59,220 nt of DNA from Hallella mizrahii (lineage in GTDB: Bacteria; Bacteroidota; Bacteroidia; Bacteroidales; Bacteroidaceae), in assembly GCF_009695775.1 (NCBI RefSeq), contig NZ_VUNG01000024.1, positions 1 through 59,220 of the forward strand, given 5' to 3'. The first letter of the stretch is position 1; each line of letters begins with the position of its first letter. The position numbers and the translations under genes were made by a program. Positions 1-8,421 of the stretch are shown one piece after another. The notes beneath the pieces were generated by a model. The model saw nothing but the letters and a program-made list of their open reading frames with translations, was not told the DNA's origin and made no database searches.

Positions 1-122
1 GCAAACAAAAGGAATTATACGACATTGTGTTGCAAAATGACGCTAAAAAATAACGCGTCTTGAGAGAACTGTATCTAACTGACCATAAAATCGGTCTTGG
101 GTGGCGCAAAATAGGAAAACAG
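1..122 (+). mobile_element. Right end of an insertion sequence (partial)
   Basis: Bases 113-122 read GGAAAACAGG, the exact inverse of CCTGTTTTCC at 59095-59104, where an IS begins at the other end of the window. A short open frame ends at 51-53, as a transposase tail would, and is followed by a small GACC/GGTC hairpin. A 13-base string, TTGGGTGGCGCAA, occurs here at about 95-107 and again inside the IS end at about 59173. I infer that this is the right end of another copy of the same family, probably IS1634/IS4-like. Only the last part of the element is in view. Confidence 0.55.
3..53 (+). CDS. C-terminal tail of a transposase (partial)
   Basis: The third frame is open from the window edge and ends in a lysine-rich tail before a TAA at 51-53. 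Only 16 codons are visible. The call rests on position: the tail lies about 60 bases inside the putative right inverted repeat, where an IS transposase would stop. The residues alone do not identify a family. Confidence 0.35.
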   Translation, partial: KQKELYDIVLQNDAKK

Positions 123-153
123 GAAAGGTAATAAATGTTGCTTCTGCCACAAA

Positions 154-197
154 CAAAAAAATCCCAAGCATGGGACTCGCGTCTCAAAGCTTGGGAT
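154..197 (-). terminator. Terminator of the DUF349 gene
   Basis: On the minus strand GATCCCAAGC pairs with GCTTGGGAT, followed by a run of T (the A-run at 154-160 on the plus strand). It lies just past the DUF349 stop codon. Confidence 0.8.
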
Positions 198-217
198 CTT
201 CTATAATGATTGGCAGG

Positions 218-2206
218 TTAATTATTATCTTGACTGTCGATAGCCTTGATTTTCTGGCGCACGAGCTCAGCGTCATCTTTGAGTCGCTGCACTTTACGGT
301 TCATCTCGTCAACAAGGCTGTTGCCTTTCTTACTTGAGATATTCAAGAAGCCGAGGTTGTTTTCATAGGTGGCAATCTCTTGCTTGAGCTGCTCATAGCG
401 GCGGGCCAGACGGCCACGCTCGTTGTCCACGGCATCCTCGCCACGCTTGGCCACGTTGCGGAGGTTCTGTTTGAAGTTATCAAGACGGCGGCGGGCCACG
501 GATACATGCAGGTCGCTATAGATCTTGTCCAGCACATCGTGGTACTCCTTGAAGATCTTATCTTTCTCCTTGAAAGGCACATGGCCGACAGCATTATATG
601 CGTCGACAAGTTCCTGAACCTTGTCCTGTGCGTCTTCTACGCCCTTCTCTGCAAGTTCCTTGAGCTGAGCGATGATATCACGTTTCTTTTGCAGGTTGGC
701 TTTCTCCTCAGTACGGGTGCCGGCATGAGCGGCGTTGCGTGCATCGAAGAAATGATTGCAAGCCGTGAGGAACTCGTTCCACAGCTGGTCACCGAGCTTC
801 TTTGGCACGGCACCGATGGTCTTCCATTCCTTTTGCAGAGCAACAAACTTATCACCCGTAGCCTTCCAGTCAGTGGAGTCGGTCATTTCCTGAGCCTTCT
901 TGATGAGCTCGCGCTTCTTCTCTGCGTTGGCAGCAAACTGCTGCTTAAGCTGTTTGAAGAACTCACTCTTGCGGCTGAAGAAGTCGTCACAGGCGGCACG
1001 GAAGCGCTCAAAGATCTTCACGTTCATCTTCTGTGGCGCAAAGCCGATGGTCTTCCACTCCTGTTGCAAGGCGATGATAGCCTTGGAGTGTTTCTCCCAA
1101 TCACCAATGCCTTTATTTTCTTCTTTGGCTAAGGCTTCCACCTTCTCACAGAGCTCCGTCTTCTTGGCGAGATTCTCTTCTTCTTTGGCACGAAGCTCTT
1201 CAAAGTGCTGCTGGTGTTTCTTGTTGATGACCGTGCTGGCAGCCTTGAAGCGCGCCCAAATCTGTTCACGCAGATCTTTGGCGACAGGTCCTATCTCGCG
1301 ATACTGTGCGTGCAACTCCTGCAACTGATGGAAGGCACTGACCACGTCGGGCTCCTTGTCCAAAGCCTCTGCTTCCTCACAGAGTTTTGTCTTGGCTTCG
1401 AGGTTCTTCTTAAAGTCGTACTCACGCGCTTCGCGGTTGAGGTTGAGCAAGTCATAGAACTGCTCTACATAGAGTTGGTAGTTGCGCCACACCTCATTGG
1501 CTTTCTCCGGCGGCACAGACTTGATCTCCTTGAACTCCTTTTGCAGTTCCTTGAACTCATTATAGTTTTTGTTGGCTTCCTCGGGAGAGGTAGCCATTGC
1601 CTTTATCTTCTCTATGATATCGAGCTTACGTTGCAGATTGGCCTGTTTTTCAGCCTCCTGCTCTTGGAAAGCCTTGGCGCGCTTCTCCTTGATGATCTGC
1701 ATCTCTGCCTTGAAAGTCTCCTCGTCGTCATCGGGCAGAACCTGATATTTCTCAGGATCGCCGCCGGCTTCGAGATAGTCTTTCTGCCGTTTCTCGCGCT
1801 CGGCAATGTGGAATCTATAGAAGGAAGACTTCAAGTGCTCCACTTCATCCTTATCGGGCTTGTCCTCGTTGCGAGCAATCTCCTTGATTCTTTCGAGCAC
1901 TTCCTGCTTAGAGGCATAGGCCTTGTGAGCAGGCTGACCGGCGGAACTGTCACCATTCTGATCCGTTGCCGAGGCTTCAGCCTTTTGTGGCTTATCTTCC
2001 TGGCTTTGGCTATCAGCCGACTGTTCCTGGTTTGTAGACGCTTCCTGCTGCACTGTCTCAGACGATTCTGCGGCAGGCTTCTCAGTGGCAGCCTCTGTGT
2101 TTTCTACATTCTCGTCCTGTGCCTGCACAGCATTCTGTTCGCCTTCCGTGGCTCCTTGGGCCAGGCTCTTATCCTGCTCCAAGGCGTTTTCTTGAGAGTC
2201 CATCAT
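218..2206 (-). CDS. DUF349 repeat protein
   Basis: This 662-residue protein has a low-complexity, Glu/Gln/Ala-rich acidic N-terminus (about residues 1-100). The rest is helical and coiled-coil-like, with repeated units carrying the pattern LQKEWKTIG and W..F..A....F, the mark of DUF349 repeats. There is no signal peptide or membrane segment, so it should be cytoplasmic. DUF349 proteins are conserved in Bacteroidota, but I know no firm biochemical role for this one. Two adjacent ATG codons (2206 and 2203) could serve as the start. A -7 box lies about 105 bases upstream and a good terminator follows, so it looks monocistronic. The long plus-strand frame across it is a shadow. Confidence 0.88.
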   Translation of the reverse strand: MMDSQENALEQDKSLAQGATEGEQNAVQAQDENVENTEAATEKPAAESSETVQQEASTNQEQSADSQSQEDKPQKAEASATDQNGDSSAGQPAHKAYASKQEVLERIKEIARNEDKPDKDEVEHLKSSFYRFHIAEREKRQKDYLEAGGDPEKYQVLPDDDEETFKAEMQIIKEKRAKAFQEQEAEKQANLQRKLDIIEKIKAMATSPEEANKNYNEFKELQKEFKEIKSVPPEKANEVWRNYQLYVEQFYDLLNLNREAREYDFKKNLEAKTKLCEEAEALDKEPDVVSAFHQLQELHAQYREIGPVAKDLREQIWARFKAASTVINKKHQQHFEELRAKEEENLAKKTELCEKVEALAKEENKGIGDWEKHSKAIIALQQEWKTIGFAPQKMNVKIFERFRAACDDFFSRKSEFFKQLKQQFAANAEKKRELIKKAQEMTDSTDWKATGDKFVALQKEWKTIGAVPKKLGDQLWNEFLTACNHFFDARNAAHAGTRTEEKANLQKKRDIIAQLKELAEKGVEDAQDKVQELVDAYNAVGHVPFKEKDKIFKEYHDVLDKIYSDLHVSVARRRLDNFKQNLRNVAKRGEDAVDNERGRLARRYEQLKQEIATYENNLGFLNISSKKGNSLVDEMNRKVQRLKDDAELVRQKIKAIDSQDNN

Positions 2207-2311
2207 TACACCGTTTTAAGTTTATGATTCGGTTTATCACTTGCCTCTCCCCCGCCTCTATAAATAGACAACAAGGGGAGCAGACAACACATGCTATTTG
2301 ATATTATTATG

Positions 2312-2345
2312 CAAACTTAAACAAAAAAACTGTAATTCCAACAAA
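2312..2345 (-). promoter_or_regulatory. Promoter for the DUF349 gene
   Basis: The minus strand reads TAAGTTTG (2319-2312), matching the Bacteroidota -7 box TAnnTTTG, with a TTTG 22 bases upstream. The spacing is slightly long. Confidence 0.5.
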
Positions 2346-2394
2346 AACCACCGTTTTTTTACGAAAAAACTTAAGTTTGCCGCCGTATAGCGCA

Positions 2395-3330
2395 TCAAAG
2401 GAGCCGCTTTCGTTTCAAATACCACAGGCTGATAGCGGTCACAACAACAGATATGGCGATGGTGATGACAAAGCCATAGCGCGAAGACTCAAGCCCATTG
2501 ACAACGTTCATACCATAGAAACTGGCGATGAGCGTAGGGAACATCAGCACGATGTTGATCGACGAAAGGTTACGCATCGTGGTGTTCATATTGTTGTTGA
2601 TGACGCTCTGATAGGTATCCATCGTCGACTCCAGAATATTGGAATAGATGTTGGTGGTCTCACGCGCCTGGGTCATCTCGATGCTGACATCCTCGATAAG
2701 GTCGGCATCCAACTCATCGACTTGCAGTTTGAACTTCAGTTTCTGCAGCAGGTTTTCATTTCCACGGATGGAGGTAATGAAGAAGGTCAACGAGTCTTGC
2801 AGCCTTGACAGTCCGATCAAGCTCTCGTTGTTGATCTCGCTGTCGAGGTTGTGCTTAGCCTTTTCGATAAGGGTGTTGATCTGCTTCAACCGTTTCAGAT
2901 ACCACACGGCACTGGAGAGGAAGAGACGGAAGATCATGTCGACATAGTCGGTGAAGCCTTCGCCGCGTTTCTGCTGATAGCTGACGAAGTCGATCATCAT
3001 GTTCGTCTCGTAGAAGCAAACGGTGATGGTCACATCGCGCTTATGGATGATGCCAAGCGGCACTGTAGTATAAGGAGTACGGCTTTTCACCTCCTTGACG
3101 TAAGGAATACGCAAAATGATGAGCATCCAACCATCGTCGTACTCATAGCGGGCACGCTCATCCGTATCACTGATGTCGCTAAGGAAATAGTCGGGAATAT
3201 TAAATTTGTCCACCAGTTCGCGCTGGTCATCGTCGGTGGGGCACGTTACTTGAATCCAGCAGTTGGGCTGCCACTCCTGGAGGGCGCTCAGCTTTTTCTC
3301 AATGTTCCAATATGTTCTCATTGTAGCCAA
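2395..3330 (-). CDS. corA: CorA-family magnesium/divalent cation transporter
   Basis: The 311-residue protein has a large soluble N-terminal domain rich in charged helices. Two C-terminal membrane segments follow (about residues 255-275 and 285-305), with the family signature YGMN just after the first. This is the CorA/MgtE-type pentameric channel that takes up Mg2+ (or Co2+/Ni2+) across the inner membrane. Its length matches CorA. A second ATG three codons in (MRTYW) may be the true start. It ends about 190 bases from the DUF349 gene, which has its own promoter. A long AT-rich repeat field separates it from pepD upstream. No riboswitch was recognised in the leader. Confidence 0.92.
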   Translation of the reverse strand: MATMRTYWNIEKKLSALQEWQPNCWIQVTCPTDDDQRELVDKFNIPDYFLSDISDTDERARYEYDDGWMLIILRIPYVKEVKSRTPYTTVPLGIIHKRDVTITVCFYETNMMIDFVSYQQKRGEGFTDYVDMIFRLFLSSAVWYLKRLKQINTLIEKAKHNLDSEINNESLIGLSRLQDSLTFFITSIRGNENLLQKLKFKLQVDELDADLIEDVSIEMTQARETTNIYSNILESTMDTYQSVINNNMNTTMRNLSSINIVLMFPTLIASFYGMNVVNGLESSRYGFVITIAISVVVTAISLWYLKRKRLL

Positions 3331-3444
3331 TCTCCATGATAAGAAGTGTGGGGACTGACTCTCCGAGTCGAATCCTCACGTTAACACTTGAAGTTTTCCG
3401 CGTGATAATCGTCCATAAATTGATGAATATTGATTAACTGACTG

Positions 3445-3476
3445 CAAAATTAGAAAAAATAAGTGAGTGAGCCAAC
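3445..3476 (-). promoter_or_regulatory. Likely promoter for corA
   Basis: The minus strand reads TAATTTTG (3452-3445) with a GTTG about 20 bases upstream. This is a weak -33 but an acceptable -7 box, and it implies a leader of about 110 bases. Confidence 0.4.
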
Positions 3477-3535
3477 GATTTAATATTCTTTTTGATGACA
3501 AAGATGCCAAAAGCAAGACAAGAAGACATGCTTCT

Positions 3536-3862
3536 TTTAGTTTAGACATAAAGACATAATGGACGTGTCCTTTTTTTAGACATAAAGACATAAAAGACAT
3601 ATTCTTCTTTACTTTAGACATGAAGATGTAATAGACGTATTCCTTTTTTTAGACATAAAGACATAAAAGACATATTCTTCTTGTTTAGACATAATGACAT
3701 ATTTCATTATACATAAAGACAAATAAGACATAAAGACAAAAAAGAAAATATGTTCTTTATGTCTTTATGTCTTAAAAAAGGACTTGTCCTTTAGAATATG
3801 TCTTTTATGCCTTTATGTCTTATAAAGAAAACATGTTCTTTATGTCTTAAAAAGAACTTGTC
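3536..3862. repeat. AT-rich field of about 35-bp repeats built on AGACATAA, switching strand midway
   Basis: Units starting AGACATAAAGACATAA or close variants begin at 3544, 3578, 3616, 3651 and 3687, 34-38 bases apart, and several end in CCTTTTTTT. From about 3745 the same words appear reverse-complemented (TTATGTCTTTATGTCT) up to the base after the pepD stop. The field lies downstream of pepD and upstream of corA. No convincing gene lies in it. Confidence 0.9.
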
Positions 3863-3870
3863 TTTATCGT

Positions 3871-5325
3871 CTACTTCTCTGGAACTTGCTCGAGTACTGC
3901 TGTCAGCAGCTTCCAGAAAGGCTCTGCTGTAGCGATTTCGAAACGCTCGTTGACGGTGTGGGGGCTGCGGAGCGTAGGACCGAGAGAGACTACCTCCATA
4001 TTGGGGTACTTCTCCAGGATCACCGAGCACTCCAGTCCGGCATGATCCACGACGACCGTTGCGTCCTTGCCGTTCTGTTCTTTGTAGACTTTGCAAAGCA
4101 ACTTCAGCAGAGAGCTGTCGGGGTTAGGATCCCAACCACCGTAGGAACCAGAGAACTCTACCTTCATCCCAGCCATAGAGAACACGCTCTCCAACTGTGT
4201 AGCGACATACATTTTCATATCCTCACGGCTGGAGCGAGCCAGGATCTTGATGGCGACCTTCCCCTCACCAATAGAGATGATGGCGAGGTTTGAAGAAGTC
4301 TCCACTACGTCAGGCTTGACAGGAATGAAGCGCACCACGCCGTTGTGGCAACCATAGATGGCGTCCACAAGGTTGTCCTGAATCTCTTCCGGCACCAGAG
4401 TAGCAGGCTTGTCAACGTCTTCGCAGAAGAACTGCACGTTGCTCTCGATAGTCTTGAACTCATCCTCAATGGCCAGCCGCTGTTTCTCTACCATCTGCTT
4501 CAGTGCCTCCACATTGGCTTTTGGCAAAGCAAGCACCACCTCAGCATGAGAAGGAATGGCATTGCGCATGTTGCCGCCTTCCCAACTGGCCAGACGGGCA
4601 GCAAGTTCGGCAATAGCCTCACGCACGAGACGCACCATCTCCTTATTGGCATTGGCGCGACCAGCATTGATTTCCAGACCAGAGTGTCCACCACGCAATC
4701 CCTTCAAGGTCACCTTAACGGCAGCTTCCTGATCGTTTTCCACTTCCTGATATTGCATTGTTGCGGTGATATCGATACCGCCTGCGCTACCGATACAGAA
4801 GTTGCCCCATGTCTCTGAGTCAAGGTTGAGATAGTAGTCAGCATTGAGTTCTCCCTTGGGCAACTCATTGGCTCCGTACATACCCGTCTCCTCGTCACGT
4901 GTAATCAAAGCCTCCAAAGGTCCGTGCTTGAGATCGTTGCTCTCGAACACGCCCATGATGGCAGCCACACCGATACCGTCGTCAGAGCCAAGCGTTGTGC
5001 CTTTGGCGTGTACCCATCCGTCCTCGACATAGGTCTCAATCGGGTCTGTCTCGAAGTTATGCTTGCTGTCAGGAGTCTTCTGTGGCACCATATCCATGTG
5101 AGCCTGCAACAGTGTAGTCTTACGGTTCTCATAGCCTGGGGTAGCCGGTTTGCGCATGACGATATTTCCACCAGCGTCCTTGAAGGCCTCTACGCCGATT
5201 TTGGCTGCAAAGTCGAGAAGGAACTGCTGTACTTTCTCCAAGTGACCCGACGGACGTGGCACCTGTGTCAGTGCGTCAAAGTTGCGCCAGATGGCTGCTG
5301 GCTGCAGATTGCTGATTTCACTCAT
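3871..5325 (-). CDS. pepD: Cytosol aminoacyl-histidine dipeptidase (PepD, M20 family)
   Basis: The 484-residue length fits PepD, which hydrolyses Xaa-His and other dipeptides with a dinuclear metal centre. Visible metal-site motifs are AHMDMVP (about 72), GSDDGIG (about 113), the catalytic pair RDEETG (about 140), DHAGLE near 410 and SPHTVNERF near 455. There is no signal peptide, so it is cytoplasmic. The start follows the flippase-like gene by 35 bases, suggesting joint transcription from the promoter at 6389. The repeat field begins right after the TAG stop. Confidence 0.93.
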   Translation of the reverse strand: MSEISNLQPAAIWRNFDALTQVPRPSGHLEKVQQFLLDFAAKIGVEAFKDAGGNIVMRKPATPGYENRKTTLLQAHMDMVPQKTPDSKHNFETDPIETYVEDGWVHAKGTTLGSDDGIGVAAIMGVFESNDLKHGPLEALITRDEETGMYGANELPKGELNADYYLNLDSETWGNFCIGSAGGIDITATMQYQEVENDQEAAVKVTLKGLRGGHSGLEINAGRANANKEMVRLVREAIAELAARLASWEGGNMRNAIPSHAEVVLALPKANVEALKQMVEKQRLAIEDEFKTIESNVQFFCEDVDKPATLVPEEIQDNLVDAIYGCHNGVVRFIPVKPDVVETSSNLAIISIGEGKVAIKILARSSREDMKMYVATQLESVFSMAGMKVEFSGSYGGWDPNPDSSLLKLLCKVYKEQNGKDATVVVDHAGLECSVILEKYPNMEVVSLGPTLRSPHTVNERFEIATAEPFWKLLTAVLEQVPEK

Positions 5326-5360
5326 AATATTACGTTTAATGGTTACAATAAATATTTTAT

Positions 5361-6380
5361 CTATTCACTGATAATTGTCTCTTGCTTGTTGCTCGTCTTT
5401 TTCTTCGTGAAGCTTAATGCCATCCATCCATAGATGCCGATGACCACGACGAGCAAGGTCTGGATGCTGTGGACGATGAGCACGAAATTCAAGGCTGCCG
5501 TAGACGCCACGCCATAGAGAATGAGCATAGTTTTCACCGCAAAATGCCATGGGCCGGCACCGTTGGGCGTGGGCACGATGACAGCAATACTGCCGACGAT
5601 GAATGTGACCATCGCGCAGGCGAAACCCAGATGACGGGTCGCCCCGAAGCAGAAAAAGGTGAGATAATAGTGGAGGAAATAGCATGCCCAGATAGCAACG
5701 GAGTAGAAGATAAACAGTGGCACATTCTTGACATAGCGCACCGACATCACTCCCTGCCACAGTCCATGGAAGAGCTCCTTCACCTTATTATATATAGACA
5801 TCTTTCTGAGCAGCACCCAGAGAAGTATCACCACGGCGACACCGCATATCATTGTCACCAACCAGCCGGTAGACGAGAAGCTTGCCAACAGTTCATCGAC
5901 ACGCGTGCCCGTACGCCGGAAGAATGATTGGAAAACGCGAAACTGGGAGAGAAGCGTGACAAAGATCATCACCAGCACCAGCAACGAGTCGATGGCACGC
6001 TCCGTAACCACTGTCCCCAAAGCCTTGGGAAACGACACACCGTCCCATCGCCGAAGGATGCCGCAACGCGCAAACTCACCTACACGTGGTATAAGCAAGC
6101 TCACGGCATAGGACACAAAAACACTGTTGACCGACACCGAGGCGCGGGGCTTCTCCCCGACAGGCTCCAAAGTCTGCTGCCAACGCCAGCCACGGAAAGC
6201 CTGAGCCAATATGCCGAAGGGGAAGGAAAGGAGCATCCATGTCCAGTCCATTCCATGGAGGAGCACCTGCTTCATGCCTTGGAAATCAAAACCACGATAC
6301 ATCCAATAGAGGATGGCACCGCCCAGCATCAGGCTCAATGCCACCTTCACTATGTTGTTGATGGTGTTTCTCTTCTTCAT
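5361..6380 (-). CDS. Lysylphosphatidylglycerol synthase TM region / UPF0104 membrane protein
   Basis: This 339-residue protein has about eight hydrophobic segments. It carries family features of the LPG_synthase_TM/UPF0104 group (PF03706): RGWRW near residue 65, an RVGEFAR-type motif near 100, and PTPNGAGPWHFAV late in the sequence. The group includes the flippase half of MprF and related lipid-translocating proteins. There is no aminoacyl-transferase domain, so it is a stand-alone membrane unit, and its substrate cannot be read from the sequence. It is the first gene of a likely two-gene unit with pepD. Its -7 box lies only eight bases before the ATG. Confidence 0.82.
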   Translation of the reverse strand: MKKRNTINNIVKVALSLMLGGAILYWMYRGFDFQGMKQVLLHGMDWTWMLLSFPFGILAQAFRGWRWQQTLEPVGEKPRASVSVNSVFVSYAVSLLIPRVGEFARCGILRRWDGVSFPKALGTVVTERAIDSLLVLVMIFVTLLSQFRVFQSFFRRTGTRVDELLASFSSTGWLVTMICGVAVVILLWVLLRKMSIYNKVKELFHGLWQGVMSVRYVKNVPLFIFYSVAIWACYFLHYYLTFFCFGATRHLGFACAMVTFIVGSIAVIVPTPNGAGPWHFAVKTMLILYGVASTAALNFVLIVHSIQTLLVVVIGIYGWMALSFTKKKTSNKQETIISE

Positions 6381-6388
6381 ATAGCATA

Positions 6389-6396
6389 CAAAAGTA
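6389..6396 (-). promoter_or_regulatory. -7 box very close to the UPF0104 start codon
   Basis: The minus strand reads TACTTTTG, ending eight bases before the ATG at 6380. The implied leader is only a few bases long. No clear -33 element is visible. Confidence 0.45.
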
Positions 6397-6474
6397 ATGC
6401 AATTCAGTGGAATAACGAAACTTTTTTAGAAAAATAATCATTTTATAATGTACGCCTTTTCCCTTATAGAATTC

Positions 6475-6509
6475 ATTGATACACATCAATCTGCTTGACA
6501 CGTATCAAT
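6475..6509. promoter_or_regulatory. 35-bp dyad upstream of the small-peptide promoter, candidate operator
   Basis: The arms ATTGATACACATCAA (6475-6489) and TTGACACGTATCAAT (6495-6509) match in 12 of 15 positions when one is reverse-complemented. The dyad lies 35 bases before the -33 box at 6545. It could also serve the minus-strand UPF0104 gene. The bound factor is unknown. Confidence 0.55.
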
Positions 6510-6544
6510 TAAAATCACATATTTCGCGAATAAAACCACTATTG

Positions 6545-6576
6545 TTTGCGCACACAGAGAAAAACTCCTACCTTTG
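6545..6576 (+). promoter_or_regulatory. Strong promoter for the 31-residue peptide gene
   Basis: TTTG at 6545-6548, a 20-base spacer, then TACCTTTG at 6569-6576: a textbook Bacteroidota promoter. Transcription should start near 6581, giving a leader of about 120 bases. Confidence 0.8.
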
Positions 6577-6702
6577 CAAACGTAAAACAGAGACCCCAAG
6601 TGGTCAAGAGGATAACAAGTCCACAAGAAGATCTCCATAACACGAGACCACGGACAAAGGATAACAAAAGTAGAATTAAAAGTAAAGAAAGGTAAAAAGA
6701 TT

Positions 6703-6798
6703 ATGAGTATGATGACATTTATCACATTGGTAGCTGTTGCTTTCGTAGGTGCTTCTGCACTGGCTCTGACAATGGACCATATGGTCGAGGGCAAGTAA
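6703..6798 (+). CDS. Small single-span membrane peptide (31 aa)
   Basis: The ATG at 6703 opens a 31-codon frame. It begins MSMMTFITLVAVAFVGASAL, a hydrophobic stretch that would cross the membrane once, and ends in a short polar tail containing DHMVEGK. A canonical promoter lies 127 bases before the start and an intrinsic terminator about 40 bases after the stop, so it is its own transcription unit. Supporting a real gene: the dedicated promoter and terminator, a clean start, and spacing that leaves no other candidate. I do not recognise the family and assign no function. The long leader and upstream dyad suggest regulation. Confidence 0.6.
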   Translation: MSMMTFITLVAVAFVGASALALTMDHMVEGK

Positions 6799-6839
6799 AC
6801 AGCCTTATAGATTTGAAATAAAATAGAGAGAATACATAG

Positions 6840-6878
6840 AAGACCGGGAATGGAGCAATCTGTTTCCGGTCTTTTTTT
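6840..6878 (+). terminator. Terminator after the small peptide gene
   Basis: AGACCGG pairs with CCGGTCT and is followed by seven T. It insulates rsmA from the upstream unit. Confidence 0.9.
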
Positions 6879-6908
6879 GTGCGTTGACGGCAATTCTTTA
6901 TCCCGTTT

Positions 6909-6940
6909 CTTGTCTATCCCCAATGTTTTTCGTACATTTG
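6909..6940 (+). promoter_or_regulatory. Promoter for rsmA
   Basis: TACATTTG at 6933-6940 with CTTG 20 bases upstream. The leader to the rsmA ATG would be about 25 bases. Confidence 0.55.
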
Positions 6941-6968
6941 TAACCAAAGAAAAATACATATCTGCAAC

Positions 6969-7775
6969 ATGAAACAAGTAAAGCCAAAGAAAAACCTCGG
7001 TCAGCACTTTCTCACCGACCTTGGCGTGGCACGACGCATCGCTGACACAGTAGACGCCTGCCCGGCTCTGCCCATTCTGGAGATCGGACCGGGCATGGGA
7101 GTCCTCACACAGTACTTGGTGAAGAAAAACCGGGAGGTGAAAGCCGTGGAAATCGACTCCGAAAGCGTGGCTTACCTCAACGAACGCTATCCCGAGCTGC
7201 GCGACCAGATCATCGGGGAAGACTTCCTGCGCATGGATTTGAACAAGATCTTCGGCGGCAAACAGTTTGTGCTTACCGGCAACTATCCCTACGACATCTC
7301 TTCCCAAATCTTCTTCAAGATGCTCGACTATAAAGATCTCATTCCCTGCTGCACGGGGATGATTCAGCGCGAGGTGGCTCAGCGTATCGCCTCTGCACCG
7401 GGCAACAAAGCTTACGGCATCCTCAGCGTGATGATACAAGCGTGGTACGACGTGGAGTATCTCTTCACCGTCGACGAGGGCGTCTTCAACCCGCCACCAA
7501 AGGTCAAGAGTGCCGTAATACGCATGACACGCAACAACGTAAATGATCTCGGTTGCGACGAAGTGCTCTTCAAACGTGTGGTGAAGACGGTTTTCGGCCA
7601 ACGCCGCAAGATGCTGCGCGTCTCGTTGCGCCAGCTCTTCACACCTCAGACCATGCCCACGCCTGACTTCTTCGCGCAAGACATCATGACGAAGCGTCCC
7701 GAACAGCTCTCTGTCCAGCAGTTTGTAGAGCTCACCTCCATGGTTGCAGACAAAGTAAACAACACTGCGCTATAA
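6969..7775 (+). CDS. rsmA: 16S rRNA (A1518/A1519-N6)-dimethyltransferase
   Basis: The 268-residue protein opens with the family hallmark KKNLGQHFL. It has the S-adenosylmethionine motif LEIGPGMGVLT (about 36-47) and the adenine-methylation motif IV GNYPYDIS (104-111). The C-terminal PPPKVKSAVIRM and GQRRKMLR segments are also typical. RsmA dimethylates two adjacent adenines in helix 45 of 16S rRNA late in 30S assembly. Length and start agree with the family. It has its own promoter. frr follows after 75 bases and rsgA, another ribosome factor, comes next. The long minus-strand frame across this gene is a shadow. Confidence 0.96.
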   Translation: MKQVKPKKNLGQHFLTDLGVARRIADTVDACPALPILEIGPGMGVLTQYLVKKNREVKAVEIDSESVAYLNERYPELRDQIIGEDFLRMDLNKIFGGKQFVLTGNYPYDISSQIFFKMLDYKDLIPCCTGMIQREVAQRIASAPGNKAYGILSVMIQAWYDVEYLFTVDEGVFNPPPKVKSAVIRMTRNNVNDLGCDEVLFKRVVKTVFGQRRKMLRVSLRQLFTPQTMPTPDFFAQDIMTKRPEQLSVQQFVELTSMVADKVNNTAL

Positions 7776-7850
7776 AAAAGTTGGAGAAATAGTTGCATCG
7801 TCCAGAAAATCTTTTTAAATTTGTGACTTAGAAAACTAAGCACTAAAAAT

Positions 7851-8411
7851 ATGTTAGACGTAAAGCAAACCCTCAATGGCGCCGAGGAAAAAATGAAGAA
7901 GGCGTCGAAGTATCTTCAAGAGGAGCTCGCACGCATCCGTGCCGGCCGTGCCAACGCTGCCATTCTCGATGGCGTGCGCGTAAGTTCCTATGGTCAGATG
8001 ATGCCCCTCAACCAGGTAGCCTCTATCATTATCCCTGACGCTCGCACCATCACCATCCGTCCCTGGGACCGCAAGGCCATCAAGGACATCGAAAAAGGTA
8101 TCATGGACAGCGATGTCGGCATCACACCGGAAAACAATGGCGAGATGGTCATCCTGCGCATTCCACAGCCCACTGAGGACCGCCGCAAAGAGCTCGTAAA
8201 ACAGTGCAACAAGATTGGCGAGGGCGTGAAAGTGCAGGTGCGTACCGCACGCGCTGAGGTCAAGGAGAAGTTGAAGAAGGCTATCAAGGACGGACTCTCT
8301 GAGGATCAGGAAAAGGACGCTGAAGCCGACTTGCAGAAGATGCACGACAAATATATCAAGGAGATCGACGCTACCCTGGCTGCCAAGCAGAAAGAGGTGA
8401 TGACCGTTTAA
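7851..8411 (+). CDS. frr: Ribosome recycling factor
   Basis: The 186-residue length is standard for RRF. The family features are present: RIRAGRAN near residue 28, the central [15 protein letters not shown] segment, [14 protein letters not shown], and the conserved C-terminal helix with [14 protein letters not shown] works with EF-G to split the post-termination ribosome. The preceding gene ends 75 bases upstream and rsgA starts 10 bases after the stop, so frr and rsgA are cotranscribed. Confidence 0.97.
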   Translation: MLDVKQTLNGAEEKMKKASKYLQEELARIRAGRANAAILDGVRVSSYGQMMPLNQVASIIIPDARTITIRPWDRKAIKDIEKGIMDSDVGITPENNGEMVILRIPQPTEDRRKELVKQCNKIGEGVKVQVRTARAEVKEKLKKAIKDGLSEDQEKDAEADLQKMHDKYIKEIDATLAAKQKEVMTV

Positions 8412-8421
8412 TCCATGGCAC

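Noticed and set aside
3376..3621. 81-codon frame in the AGACATAA field
   Set aside because: It is made of repeat words with Lys/Phe/Leu bias and has no neighbours or conserved features.
6486..7679. A 397-codon minus-strand frame across rsmA
   Set aside because: It is antisense to a clearly recognised rsmA with all family motifs. The translation is His/Val-rich without domain features, typical of a shadow frame.
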